From Vanrija pseudolonga (lineage: Eukaryota > Basidiomycota > Tremellomycetes > Trichosporonales > Trichosporonaceae): DNA of 64,000 bases. Position 1 is the first letter of the stretch, and each line of letters starts with the position of its first letter. Made by a program: the position numbers and the translations under genes. Below, one piece after another: positions 12,261 to 22,111 of this stretch. Location: NCBI RefSeq assembly GCF_020906515.1, contig NC_085854.1, forward strand, positions 2,356,001 through 2,420,000, written 5' to 3'. Under the pieces are notes generated by a model. The model saw only the letters and a program-made list of their open reading frames with translations. It was not told where the DNA came from and made no database searches.

Positions 12261-13495
12261 ATCATCAAATGGAAATGCAACATGACTCCTATCCCCATCC
12301 CGGCTGAGGTCAGCAGCAGTAGAGAAACGAGGGACTCAGATTCGCAGAGGGCGATCTGTGCGCACTACCCCAGTAAAGAACAGCCTTCTTGGATCTTATA
12401 TCCCTCGCGCAGTTCCTGGCCTTGAACCCAATACTGCCTGCCCCCTGCCCACCTGGTCCCGGGTTAGTATCTGTCACAACAGTGCAAAAGGGGGAGCGAG
12501 GGGCCAGCACTGCTGCGCTTTGTGCTCTCGTCTGCCATGGTGGCATGCCATGCCATGCTCTCCGCCGCCGTGGCCCACCCAAATACAGCAAGAATCCTGG
12601 CGATCTTTCAGGGGTGTCGGTGCAGAAGCGCTGGCTGCTTCGATTTCGGCTAAAGCAGAAGCAGCAGTGCCCTTGCCTTCAGAGGAAGAGGTGGTCTGTG
12701 CAGTGTGCCATTGTTCGAAATTGCAAAAGCGGCGCACCCAAAAGGGGACCCTCTGTGATCAAACTCGTCTCGATTGGCGCGGGCAGAGACGCAGAGGCGC
12801 AGCCGCCAGCGCACGAAACACCCAGCAAGCAAAAAGGGAGGGGTGGTCTGTGCGAATGAATTGAGGGCGGCGAGGTGGGTGGACAGAACGAGGCGTTGCT
12901 CGTCGCCGTTTCGAATAATATGAGTGTGACATTGACGACAAGTGCCACACTCGTCATGCGTCGTCTGTCTCACATGTTGTCTCGGAACATCCTTTTGTCG
13001 TCGAGGCCCTGGTCGCAAACGACGACGCCGCACATTCCAGCCAGCAATCCAACGCACACCCCCTCCCTATGAAACGGCCCATCTCCTCAGATCCGAATGC
13101 GTTTGCTCAGCAGCAGTGTTGTATGTACGTACTACAGCACGCCGGCGCCCGCCTGCCGGAGAGATCCCTGGCTGGGCATGACCTGTTTCGCAGCCAGCGC
13201 CAAGCGCCACCACCTCATCGTCGCGGGATTCCCGTGTTGGGACGTTTCGACAATGTTGTAGGCCGTGATGCCTTGGTGCCGAGGATCCAGGCATGTACGC
13301 CTCTCGCCTGGCCTCGCCTCGGATCTAGGGGGAACGCAAGTGTGAGAGCGGCGGCCGAGTTGCCAAGACGAGGCAGCGGCGGCGGCGGCGGCGTTGGCGC
13401 TGTCGCTGGAATCATCCATCGCAAAAGCTAAAATGCCTCAGACAATAACAAGCAGGGATTGCCGGGCTGGAGATGACCGATTTTGATTAAGTCGA

Positions 13496-13505
13496 GTCAC
13501 GTGAT
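13496..13505. promoter_or_regulatory. E-box (Cbf1/USF-type) upstream of PIF1
   Basis: GTCACGTGAT, a full match to the RTCACGTG core bound by Cbf1/USF bHLH factors, lies about 235 bp upstream of the PIF1 start codon. Binding is inferred from the motif only. Confidence 0.5.
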
Positions 13506-13738
13506 TGTGACGCCGCGCACTGATCGCGTTTGGCCCAGTCCGATAACCCGTTTCAGGCGCGTCAAGGCGAATGTTGCTCCTCCCTCCACCGACTGTGTCC
13601 ACCACCACCATCACACTCGCCGCTCACAACGACCCCCTCTCCCACGAGACACCCCTTTGAAGCCACACCCCTCCCAGTCAGCCGCCGCCCCCGTGTCAGA
13701 TGACGGCGTGATTGCCAACCTTTCCCACCGCGACCACA

Positions 13739-15909
13739 ATGGGCAAGGCGCGCCCCAAGATCTATGCCGTCCGGGTTGGGCGGCGGCCGGGCATCTACCA
13801 TAGCTGGAAGGAGGCCATGACCCAGGTGAGTGCAGGCGGGCTGATGCGTGCTGATGGCTTAGGTCCTCGAGTTCCCCGGTGCGGTGCACAAGTCGTTCTA
13901 CGACCAGGACGAGGCGATTGTAAGTGACGGCCACCCATGCGCTCGGCTGACGGCAGGCCTTCCTCGGCGGACTGCACGGTATCGAGCCCGTCCTGCCGCC
14001 AGATATTAAGCCCGTGGTGCCGACCTGGGGATCAGCACCAGTCAAGGCCGAGCCGGGGCTGTATCCGCCCCTCCCGCAGTTCGACCACAGCCAGCCCAAG
14101 CTGGAGGGGTACGCCAAGCGGCCCGTCCATCACCCGTTCTTCAACCTGCCCAAGGCCGTGGCCAAGGTGCAAGACCCAGTGCTGTCGGCACAGCAACAGG
14201 CCATCGTCGACCGCGTACTCGCAGGCGAGAACATCTTCTTTACCGGGTCAGCAGGTACAGGCAAGTCTGTCGTCCTGCGTGCCATCATCCGCGCGCTCGA
14301 GAAGCCCACCGGATGGCGGAGGAAGAAGTTCGCCGTCACGGCCTCGACGGGCATCGCGGCGCTCAACATCGGCGGGAAGACGGTCCACTCATGGGCTGGG
14401 ATCGGGCTGGGCCTCAAACCTGCCTCCACGCTTGCGGACAACATCCTGCGGACGGGGTTATGCAGGGCAAACTGGCTCGACACGGATGTTCTGATCTTGG
14501 ACGAGGGTAGGTGGTGGGAGGAGGACGCGGCTGACCACCTCAGTGTCCATGATACATGCCGACCTGCTCGAGAAGCTCGACTACATCGGTCGCGCTGTCC
14601 GTCGGGGAGAGAACTGGAAGCCGTTCGGAGGGCTCCAGGTAGGTGATGTGTCTTCGTCATTACGCTCACCTACCAGCTCGTATTCTGCGGCGACTTCTTC
14701 CAACTCCCGCCCGTGCACAAGAACGAGGACGTCTACTACGCGTTCGACACGGAATGCTGGGAGAAAATGTTCGCGCCGCACAACGTCGTCACCCTCACGC
14801 GTGTGTACCGTCAGAACGACGACGTGTTCATCAAGACGCTCGAGTCGCTGCGCCGCGGCACGATCTCGGACCAGCAGGAGGACGTTCTCTTAGAATGCAA
14901 CCGCACTCTGCAGAGCCCAGAGGGCGTGGAGCCAGTGTGGCTGTGGGTTTGCGCGTTGGATGAGCCTAACCCGCTACAGATATCCCAGGCGATACGAAGC
15001 GAGCAACAAAAACACCGCGCGCCTCAATGCCCTACAGGGGTCGACAATGCTCTACGACGCGGTCGACATGCCGGGACAAGCGTCTAACAAGCGGCCCCTC
15101 TCCCCTGAGGACGCAACGCGCGTCTTGAACGAACGGTCTCGTTGGCCGGAGACGGTGTCGTTGAGAGTTGGCGCCCAGGTCATGCTGGTCTTCGTAAGGT
15201 CAAGTTCTTGGCAGCTGCTGACCTTTGCAGAACTGGGCTGTATGTTTGCTTGTTTGTGTGACAAGAGCTAACGTGTAGGACTACCCGGGTCTCGTCAACG
15301 GCTCGACTGGTGAGCTAAGCTTGACTATCAACCGGCAGCTCTGACAGTCCCAGGCATGGTCGTCGCTTTCATGACCCGCGAGCAGGCTACCGCCAATGGC
15401 GTAGCGCTGCCGCGTTCCACCGACGTTGCACCTGGCAGGTGGCCCGTTGTGACATTTCCGCCGCCGAGGGACTGCAGGTTCATCCTGCCGGAGCGCGTAC
15501 TCATTCCAGCCATAGCACAATCGCTGGAGCACCCAGACGGGACCATTGAGGCCACTCGGCTTCAAGTGCCGCTTATCCTGGCATGGTGAGTCAACGGCTC
15601 ACGCGATCTGCTAACTCTCCAGGGCGTTGACAATCCACAAGGCCCAAGGCCTCACTCTCGAGCGCGTTCGTGTCGACCTCAACCAGACGTTCGACTATGG
15701 CCAGGCGTATGTGGCCATCTCGCGTGTGACGAGCCTGGAAGGATTGGAGCTGAGAGGGTTCTCGAAGAGCAAGTGAGTGTTGTTGTGGTCCGGGCAGGGC
15801 TCACGCGACCAGAGTCTTGGCGAGCCCGCGGGTGTTAGAGTGGGAAGCGGCCGGAGAAGATGCCAAAAATGAAGAGCAGGTTGTCGCGTCGTTAGATGAC
15901 GCGTTGTAG
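13739..15909 (+). CDS. PIF1: PIF1-family DNA helicase with N-terminal RNase H1-type hybrid-binding domain
   Basis: Eleven exons give 595 residues: 13739-13825, 13863-13919, 13957-14506, 14544-14638, 14677-14942, 14980-15193, 15231-15239, 15279-15309, 15354-15585, 15623-15772 and 15813-15909. Residues about 6-55 form the RNA:DNA hybrid-binding fold of RNase H1 (KIYAVRVGRRPGIYHSW, then FPGAVHKSFYDQDEAIAFL). The SF1B helicase follows: Walker A GSAGTGKS at 145-152, DTDVLILDEVSM as Walker B, VFCGDFFQLPPV, LTRVYRQND, GAQVMLV, LVNGSTG, AWALTIHKAQGLTLE and YGQAYVAISR. PIF1 unwinds 5'-3', resolving G-quadruplexes and R-loops in nucleus and mitochondria. Introns are 36-44 nt, and one exon is only 9 nt. 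Confidence 0.93.
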
Positions 15910-16293
15910 CGTAATTTGGGTTTCGCGTTGGATCTCGTATCCCTGTGTATAGTTATCATGGGTCCTTGGCCGTGTATGTAAGCACCGCAAACATATGCAT
16001 ACGACGTAACAAGGGTGTCGAGTGGCTATGCTACGGGTTTGAGAATGCGGTGTTGCGATACAGTGTCAGCACTGCAGGTAGGTGGCGGCAGGCGGGATTC
16101 GATCCGGCCGGCCCTGAGATCGGCTGGCGGGGCAACAACATAGAGCCAGCGATCCAGCGACACGGTGGGTGTGCGCGCACAGCACGCAGCACGCCCACCG
16201 ACGACGCACATCTACAACGCCGCCCATAGCGTCCATTGTATTGTTCATTCACACTCCTCCCCCTCCTCCACCCACCGACCGCACCCACTCGCC
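15910..16293. other. Intergenic between PIF1 and the next tandem gene
   Basis: These 384 bp hold the PIF1 3' UTR and the leader of the next gene. The last 50 bp are pyrimidine-rich with few purines, as expected just before a start codon here. A TTCGATCC stretch near 16098 resembles a tRNA B box but does not fold as a tRNA. Confidence 0.45.
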
Positions 16294-18335
16294 ATGGCCC
16301 TCCGCGACAAAGGGCTCTACACGCTCCGCCTGCTGCCCGCAGCGCAGAACCCGGCCGTGCTCGAGGTGGTCGAGGGCGGCGCGATCGCCGGCGCTGGGCC
16401 CAGCTCGACCGGCGGCGGCGAGGCGCGGTTCGCGCGCGTGCGCGAAGGGCGCGAAGGGGAGGTGTATAGCTCGGTGCTGTATGGTGAGTGCGGCGTGGGC
16501 GTGTGCCCCGACGGCGGCGGCGAGCGAGCGCATGACGCCTAGCTAGCGACCCCGCGCGGCCTCGCACCGGAGCCGCAGCTCACCCCCCCTTCAGACGCAT
16601 ACAGCGGCGCAAAGCTCGCCTCATCAGGCTTCGTGTCCGACAAGCTCAAGTCGCGCCGGCTCGAGCTGCACGGGCCGGACGAGAACATCCCGTTCGAGAA
16701 CCGGGCCAAGATGTGAGTTTTGCTTCGGGCGGGCGGGGTTCGCGCGATGGCCGCTGACGCCGGCAGTTCGTCGGTCGTGAGTTTTGCTACGCGCCGCAAG
16801 GGTACTGATTGCAGGAATGGACGTTTACATTCGAGGGGTGAGTTGGAGTGTGGAGCGACGTGCTTGGTGGCAACGCTGACACCCCCGCAGCAACAAGTAC
16901 ATGTGGAAGAAGGACGGCTTCGGCTCCGGGATAGGCAAGGACATGATCTGTAGCCTCGACCGACGACCTGACCCGCCCGTAGAGGTGTGCCTGTGGGTAG
17001 CTGCTACGTGAGCATAGCTGACGCGCAGTGGACGGCGGCCAGACGCCAACGGCGGGGGGCAGGTGCAGTTCCTGCACTACAACATTGACCGGTTTCTGGG
17101 GCACGAGATCAAGGACCTGCGCGGGCTGGAGACGCTCTTTGTAGCCAGGTGAGGAGCGTGGCGTGGTTGCAGAGTCGTGCTAACGCGCGCCAGCCTGCTC
17201 AACCTGTTCGACGTCTCGAGCTTGGACGAGGCGCCCCTCGCTGGCCCTGTCCCCGCGCAGAAGCCGGCCCCGGCGCCAGGTAAGCCCGCGGCGGGCGGCG
17301 TGCTCCGGCGCAAGTCGCCTCCGCTTGCCCCGCAGGTCGACTACGAGCCGGTGCGTAGTGTGGCTGATGCCACGGGGCGTAGAGACTGGCCTGCTGACTG
17401 ACACGCGCGCCACAGGAGGAGCCCAATGAGGTCATCGTGGGCACCAACACGGACGTCGCGCTGCACGCGCAGCGTGCGATAGGCCTGCTGCAGGACCCCA
17501 ATGTCCTGTTTATTATCATCCGGTCCAAGAAGGCTGCGGCGGCGCAGCGCGCCCTGCAGGTCGCGCTTGATGTCAAGCGGTTAGTGGCGCGGTGGCGTGG
17601 AAGCGGGGCGAAGGGGCGAACGGCGCTGACGAGCGATGCAGCTTCCGCCATCGCGAGGGACTGGGAGACCTCCACCAGTATGTCGTGGAAGAAGAAGACC
17701 CGCACCCCCTCCCTCCTGTTCCCAAGCCACCGCGCGTCATCAACCTCGACGACAATTCGTGAGTAACAAAAGCCAGGCAAGGCATGCCGGAGACCTCGGT
17801 TCCTGCGCCAGCTGCGCACGTAGCAGCCCTGTGGCACTACCGTGGCACTACCCGTGCTAACGACTTAAGACCTCTGCGCGAGGAGCCCAAGTGGACTCCC
17901 CCGCCCAACCTCGCCGTGTATCTGTCGACGATTGAGCTGCCAGACCTGAAACCCGGACGGCGGGAGAGCCAGAAGAATCCACAGGGGAACAGCAACAGCA
18001 ACCAGGGGAGAGACTCGAAGATGCAGCCGCCGCCGCAGAGGTTCAACAACCACAACCAGAGACCACCACCATCGCACCCGCCTGGCCGCCCAAACGCGGA
18101 CAACATCATGCGCGTGCCCTCGCCCAATTCGGCGGCGGCGTGGGGGCCGCCGCCGGGGAGACCACCACCTGGCGCGCCACCCATCATCCCTGGCAGCCGG
18201 CCGCCACCGCCAGTGCCACCACACCCTGGTCACAACGGGCACGAAATGTTCCTCGACAGACCTACTGCGTCGGGGTCGTCGAGCCAGCCGGGCAACAGGC
18301 TGAGCTTCTTCCGGCCGACGTGGGGGCCGCGGTAG
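16294..18335 (+). CDS. Unrecognised multi-exon protein, Pro-rich C-terminus
   Basis: Ten exons close in frame to 488 residues: 16294-16483, 16595-16712, 16767-16776, 16815-16837, 16891-16992, 17029-17148, 17194-17350, 17416-17579, 17642-17758 and 17870-18335. I do not recognise the family. The N-terminal half looks folded, with VSDKLKSRRLELHGPDE, EWTFTFEGNKYMWKKDGFGS and VQFLHYNIDRFLGHEIKDL. A second ordered block holds DVALHAQRAIGLLQDPNVLF. Residues about 355 onward are rich in Pro, Asn, Gln and Gly and probably disordered. The EWTFTFEGNKYMWKK stretch recalls LURP-one/Tubby-like beta folds, but that is only a guess. Exons of 10 and 23 nt are unusual. The exon 5 donor could also lie six bases earlier. 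Confidence 0.75.
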
Positions 18336-18497
18336 ATAGGTGGTGTAGAGCAGTGAGCAGAGGGAGCATTGTAGGCCGTCAGTGTCACTAGCATATGGAA
18401 CAGCCATTTCATTCATTATGTCTCGCCTTGTCGCGGAGCTACGGACGTATAGGCAAGGGGGTGGGGGAAGATTGGAGGAGGAAAGAGCCACAGAATC

Positions 18498-18553
<56 letters not shown>

Positions 18554-18728
18554 GGAACAAGCTCAAATGCTACAGTCGTCATGGTTCACCAAGAAGCCGA
18601 AGGGGCGTGGTTGAAGCGGTCTGCGGGTGCGTCTGCCTAGCGTTGCGTGGTAGAGACTGGTCGAGTCCTACGTCGTCCACTCGTCTACGACCACCGACGT
18701 TACGTTGCGTCGTCGTCTACATCTCGGT
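18336..18728. other. Convergent 3' region with a GA microsatellite
   Basis: These 393 bp lie between two convergent genes and hold both 3' UTRs. The only clear feature is the GA repeat listed separately. Confidence 0.5.
18502..18555. repeat. (GA)n dinucleotide microsatellite
   Basis: More than twenty GA units in tandem, interrupted only by two GGGA steps at the right end. Length is likely to vary between strains. Confidence 0.97.
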
Positions 18729-19569
18729 CTAAACGTCTTCGCCGTACAGTCGTCGGAGCCACCGGCTGGCGACGGCATAGTCGCGCTTGCAGTCGGCGAG
18801 GAGGGCCTTGATGCGCTTGAGGGCCTCGTCCTCGGTCAGGGGGGCGCCGACCTCCTCGTCCCGGAGGTTGCCGTAGTGCTGCATCTTCTCGCACGAGTCT
18901 TGCAGCTTGATAATGCCGAGGGCTGCCGACGATCCCTTGAGGAAGTGGCCCAGCGACGACAGTTTCGAGAGGGAGGGCTCGGCGCTAGCACGAGGTCAGC
19001 GCGCTCTTGTGACACGACCACCTACATTGCTTCCTCCATCGACTTGAACGTGTTCTCGGCCTGTTCAAAGTATCCCCACACGATGCCCTTTGAGAACTCG
19101 TGGCCGCCGCCCTCGTCGTCCTCGTCGTCCTCGTCGTCCATGTCCTGAATCTGCGAGAAGATTTCCATGTTGATGATTCCGTCCGGCTCGTCGGGGAGCG
19201 GCTCGTCGTCGGCTGGGTCGTGGGCCGCCTCGGCCGACGCGGCCGACGCCGAGGTGGCAGGGGTTGGCGTCTCGGCCTCCTTGCTCGACGCGGCGCCGTT
19301 GTCGGCTGGTGTTGTCGTCGTCGATCCGGGCGTCGCGGCCGTTGCTGGCGACTTGGCCGAGGCGGGCGAGGCAGCGTCCTTGGATGCGGCTGGCGACGCG
19401 GCCTGCTCGTGCGCGGACGATCGATGCGAGGGTTGGAGGGACCGCACTGTCAGCATTGGTGCAGGGGGTAAGAGCGCGCGAGCGGGCCAGTGGCCTGCGC
19501 AACACGCACCTTGCCGTCCTCCTTGGACACTGTCTTTGCGCTGTCGGGAGTGGGAGCGCCGGCAGACAT
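18729..19569 (-). CDS. YPD1: Histidine phosphotransfer protein of the HOG phosphorelay
   Basis: Ypd1 carries phosphate from sensor histidine kinases to response regulators such as Ssk1 and Skn7. Exons are 19510-19569, 19026-19402 and 18729-18984, giving 230 residues. The C-terminal HPt domain (about 100-230) contains GHFLKGSSAALG, with the phospho-accepting histidine at residue 159 in this model, followed by KLQDSCEKMQHYGN and DYAVASRWLRRLYGED. An acidic stretch (DMDDEDDEDDEGGG) and a Ser/Ala/Pro-rich N-terminal extension precede it; yeast Ypd1 lacks such an extension. The second junction (intron 18985-19025) is firm. The first acceptor at 19403 is the phase-correct choice but lies far from the branch-like CTGAC, so the N-terminus is less sure. 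Confidence 0.9.
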
Positions 19570-22111
19570 TCTAGCGGCGATGGTGGGTTGAGATGCGGAG
19601 TCGAGTTGCGAGATGCAGTTGGGGGTCAAGGCTTGCCGTGTTCGTGTCTGCGAGGGGGGGGGGGGGGCAAGAGTGGAGCGGGTGGATGTCGACAAGTCGC
19701 AGTAGTTGCGCGTCAGCACCAGTGTGTAGCGATGATGATGATGCGTGTGTGTGTGTGTGGATGAGATGACAGATGGTGTGGGTTGTGCGTGCAGCGTCGA
19801 GCCAGAGTCAAGCCCTTCGTCCCTCGTCTCCTCCACCACCCGTCGGAATTGTGGGGAGGGGCAATCAAAACCAATGCGAGGGCTCGTGCTCGTGCTTGTG
19901 CTTGCTCGCCAGTGCAGCGTGTTCTGGGTATGCGTCGGTCGGTACGCAGAGGATGGACGAGGGGAGGGGGGGAGGTATACACACCTGTGGGTATCGGTAA
20001 TGGAGCCGGCTTGTGCAATCCGCGAGATGGAAGGAAGGGCGAGTCGGGGTGGATGATGCCGGTCGTCGATGCGTGTGGTGTTGGCGATTTGCTTCGAGCC
20101 GCAGCAGCGTCGATGCCTACTTGCTTGCTGCTTCAAGTGCGTTCCAGGACAGGTCAAGTCAGGACCAGCAGTCAGTCAGCCAGGTAGCAGCAGCCAGGTG
20201 TTCAGGTCCTCAATCTGTCGCGGCGGACTGTTGCTCGTTGGTGGCACACTCAGGACGACGACAGAGCACGACCACCAAAACGGTGACTGGCTGCCCTCCC
20301 CGCCGCCTGGACAATTAGGCGCGTATAACAATGACGACATTTGCCTCGAGATGCACGCCTATCCACCCCGCGCCATTCCCCAATGACGTACGTCTCTGGC
20401 GACAACCTTGCGGGGAAGCATCGGGAAAAAAGCTTCCGCGCCTCTTTGGGTTCTTCGTTTATATGTGGGGGTCAAATAGGGGTCACATGGGTTTCGCAGG
20501 GCGCGGCGCTTTTGTGTGCCACAGGGGGTGTGTCGGCGTTGCCGAGAGCGTTTTGGCGCTTGAATCCATTTGGCGACACTCCCCTCCGAAAGCACCGAGA
20601 ATAATTTGCCATAGACAGCCTTGTTGCCTGTCCCAATGCCGGCAGACAACCACCAAAGATCGACAAAAGGCAAACCTTGCAAACACAAAAAGTCCTATTT
20701 GCAGCCCCTGCCCAGCGAGTGAGAGTCGTCGGCGCCGGCGTCCCCGCTTGTTCCAGGCCTACCTGTCTGCCCACTTGAGAGCTCCCTCCCTCCCTCGCAC
20801 GCGGCACCGTACCTCTATGCACAGCTCGTTTCGAGGACATTGTCGTGCGTGTTGTGGTTGCACGCGCGCCACAGGCTGCGCACAGCCTGGGCCGTGGCGT
20901 GGTGTGGTGCTGCGGCTGCCCCGCAGGATCGATCTCATCTCCCCTGGCCTGCTCAAGCAAGCGTATCGCATCCTTGGCGATCACATAATGGACGACTATC
21001 GCCTCCTGGCGCGCGACTGGCGCCGTCTCAAGCCAGCCAGCGAGCGCCATTGTTCTAGCACCAGTGGTAGCCTACATGAGATGTCACGCACGGATTGGAT
21101 GCCCCCAGCGCGCGCGAGTGACAGCCGTGGTGGTGGTGGCGGCGGCGCCGGGCCGTCCCCCGACCCCACTTCTCCCGCCGCGAGATCTCGCCTGGCCAGG
21201 GGAGACCGTTTTGTTCACGGCAAACCGGTTGCAAGCTAGCACGCCTTCACAGCCGGAGTGGGAATGAGACAGACACATGTAAGTGCATCCATCCCCGTCT
21301 TGTTTACCGTTAGAGGACTGCCTGGAGTAGCACTGCTCGCACAGCTGGATCGCGGGATGGGAATGGCCACAGCTCCAACGACCATGCCGCGTCTAATAAT
21401 AATACTTTTTGGCGATGGCATTCAAAATCTCCGTTTTCTGGGCTGGTTGCTGTCACTTGCTCTCTCGCCTGGAAACAAGGAACGGGTCGAGGTCGAGAGT
21501 AGTGGACAGGTTTCAGGGTGCATGCAGACTGGCACTCGTCCATCCCCCCCCCCACCCTGCCTACCCCACGGAGTAGGCCGCCCGCCTGGCCGCGCCGCAC
21601 GCCGCACGCTCTGTCTCTGTCCACTCAACAGCCCCGATTTTACAATGGCCCGCCTGGTCCGCCGCTGCCCCTGTCACCGCAATGTGTGTGCAAACGACCG
21701 AGACACGGCAGACAGACCAGACACGACCTGTTCGCATTCCTGCTCCTCTTTCGCACTCTCCATATCTCATATACAAGGTCGACAGCTGTTGAACAGCATA
21801 ACGACGACCCCCCGGTTGCGGTTGACACGACACGACACACCTCATCCAATTCGACCCACTCGACTCGCACGTGTCTCTTTGTATCATCGGCCTTGTGTTT
21901 TGGGCCCAGCCTTTCTGAACAGGTCGCGACTTGCATTTTTCTGCTTCCACAACCTTGTCAACCCTGCACTCTCCCCCACACACGGCACACTTGGCGACTG
22001 CACCGACTTGCGACTGTGCTCCTCTTGTGAGGTTGCTCTTCACCCCTCACTTTTCGTCGTTGTCGACTCGCGACTCGCTCAAAAGTGGCGCGCGCACCGG
22101 CATTTGCAACT
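19570..22111. promoter_or_regulatory. 2.5 kb gene-free divergent region between YPD1 and the VTT gene
   Basis: I see no convincing gene. Open frames here are compositionally like shifted leader sequence. It holds a 14-base G run (about 19654-19667), a GAT/GT-rich stretch (about 19732-19760) and a C/A-rich leader before 22112. It probably carries two promoters and long 5' leaders; a noncoding transcript is possible. Confidence 0.5.
19654..19667. repeat. Poly-G run
   Basis: Fourteen consecutive G, in the YPD1 leader/promoter. Confidence 0.9.

Larger units (their letters stand above)
10527..13738. promoter_or_regulatory. 3.2 kb gene-free region between bZIP (minus) and PIF1 (plus)
   Basis: No frame here looks like a real gene: the open frames are rich in Arg, Ser, Pro and Cys, overlap on both strands and lack splice-linked conserved motifs. 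It probably holds a long 5' leader and promoter of the bZIP gene and the PIF1 promoter. It contains simple repeats at 12049-12077 and 12235-12260, a C run near 11985-11997, GGC triplets at about 13376-13392 and an E-box at 13496-13505. A noncoding RNA cannot be excluded. Confidence 0.5.

Noticed and set aside
16080-16175. tRNA-like stretch with ATCGAAT/TTCGATCC
   Set aside because: The T stem has a mismatch and no acceptor, D or anticodon stems can be paired on either strand.
20331-21239. 302-codon plus-strand frame between YPD1 and the VTT gene
   Set aside because: Mixed Arg/Ser/Cys composition, no motif, and a competing minus-strand frame over the same bases.
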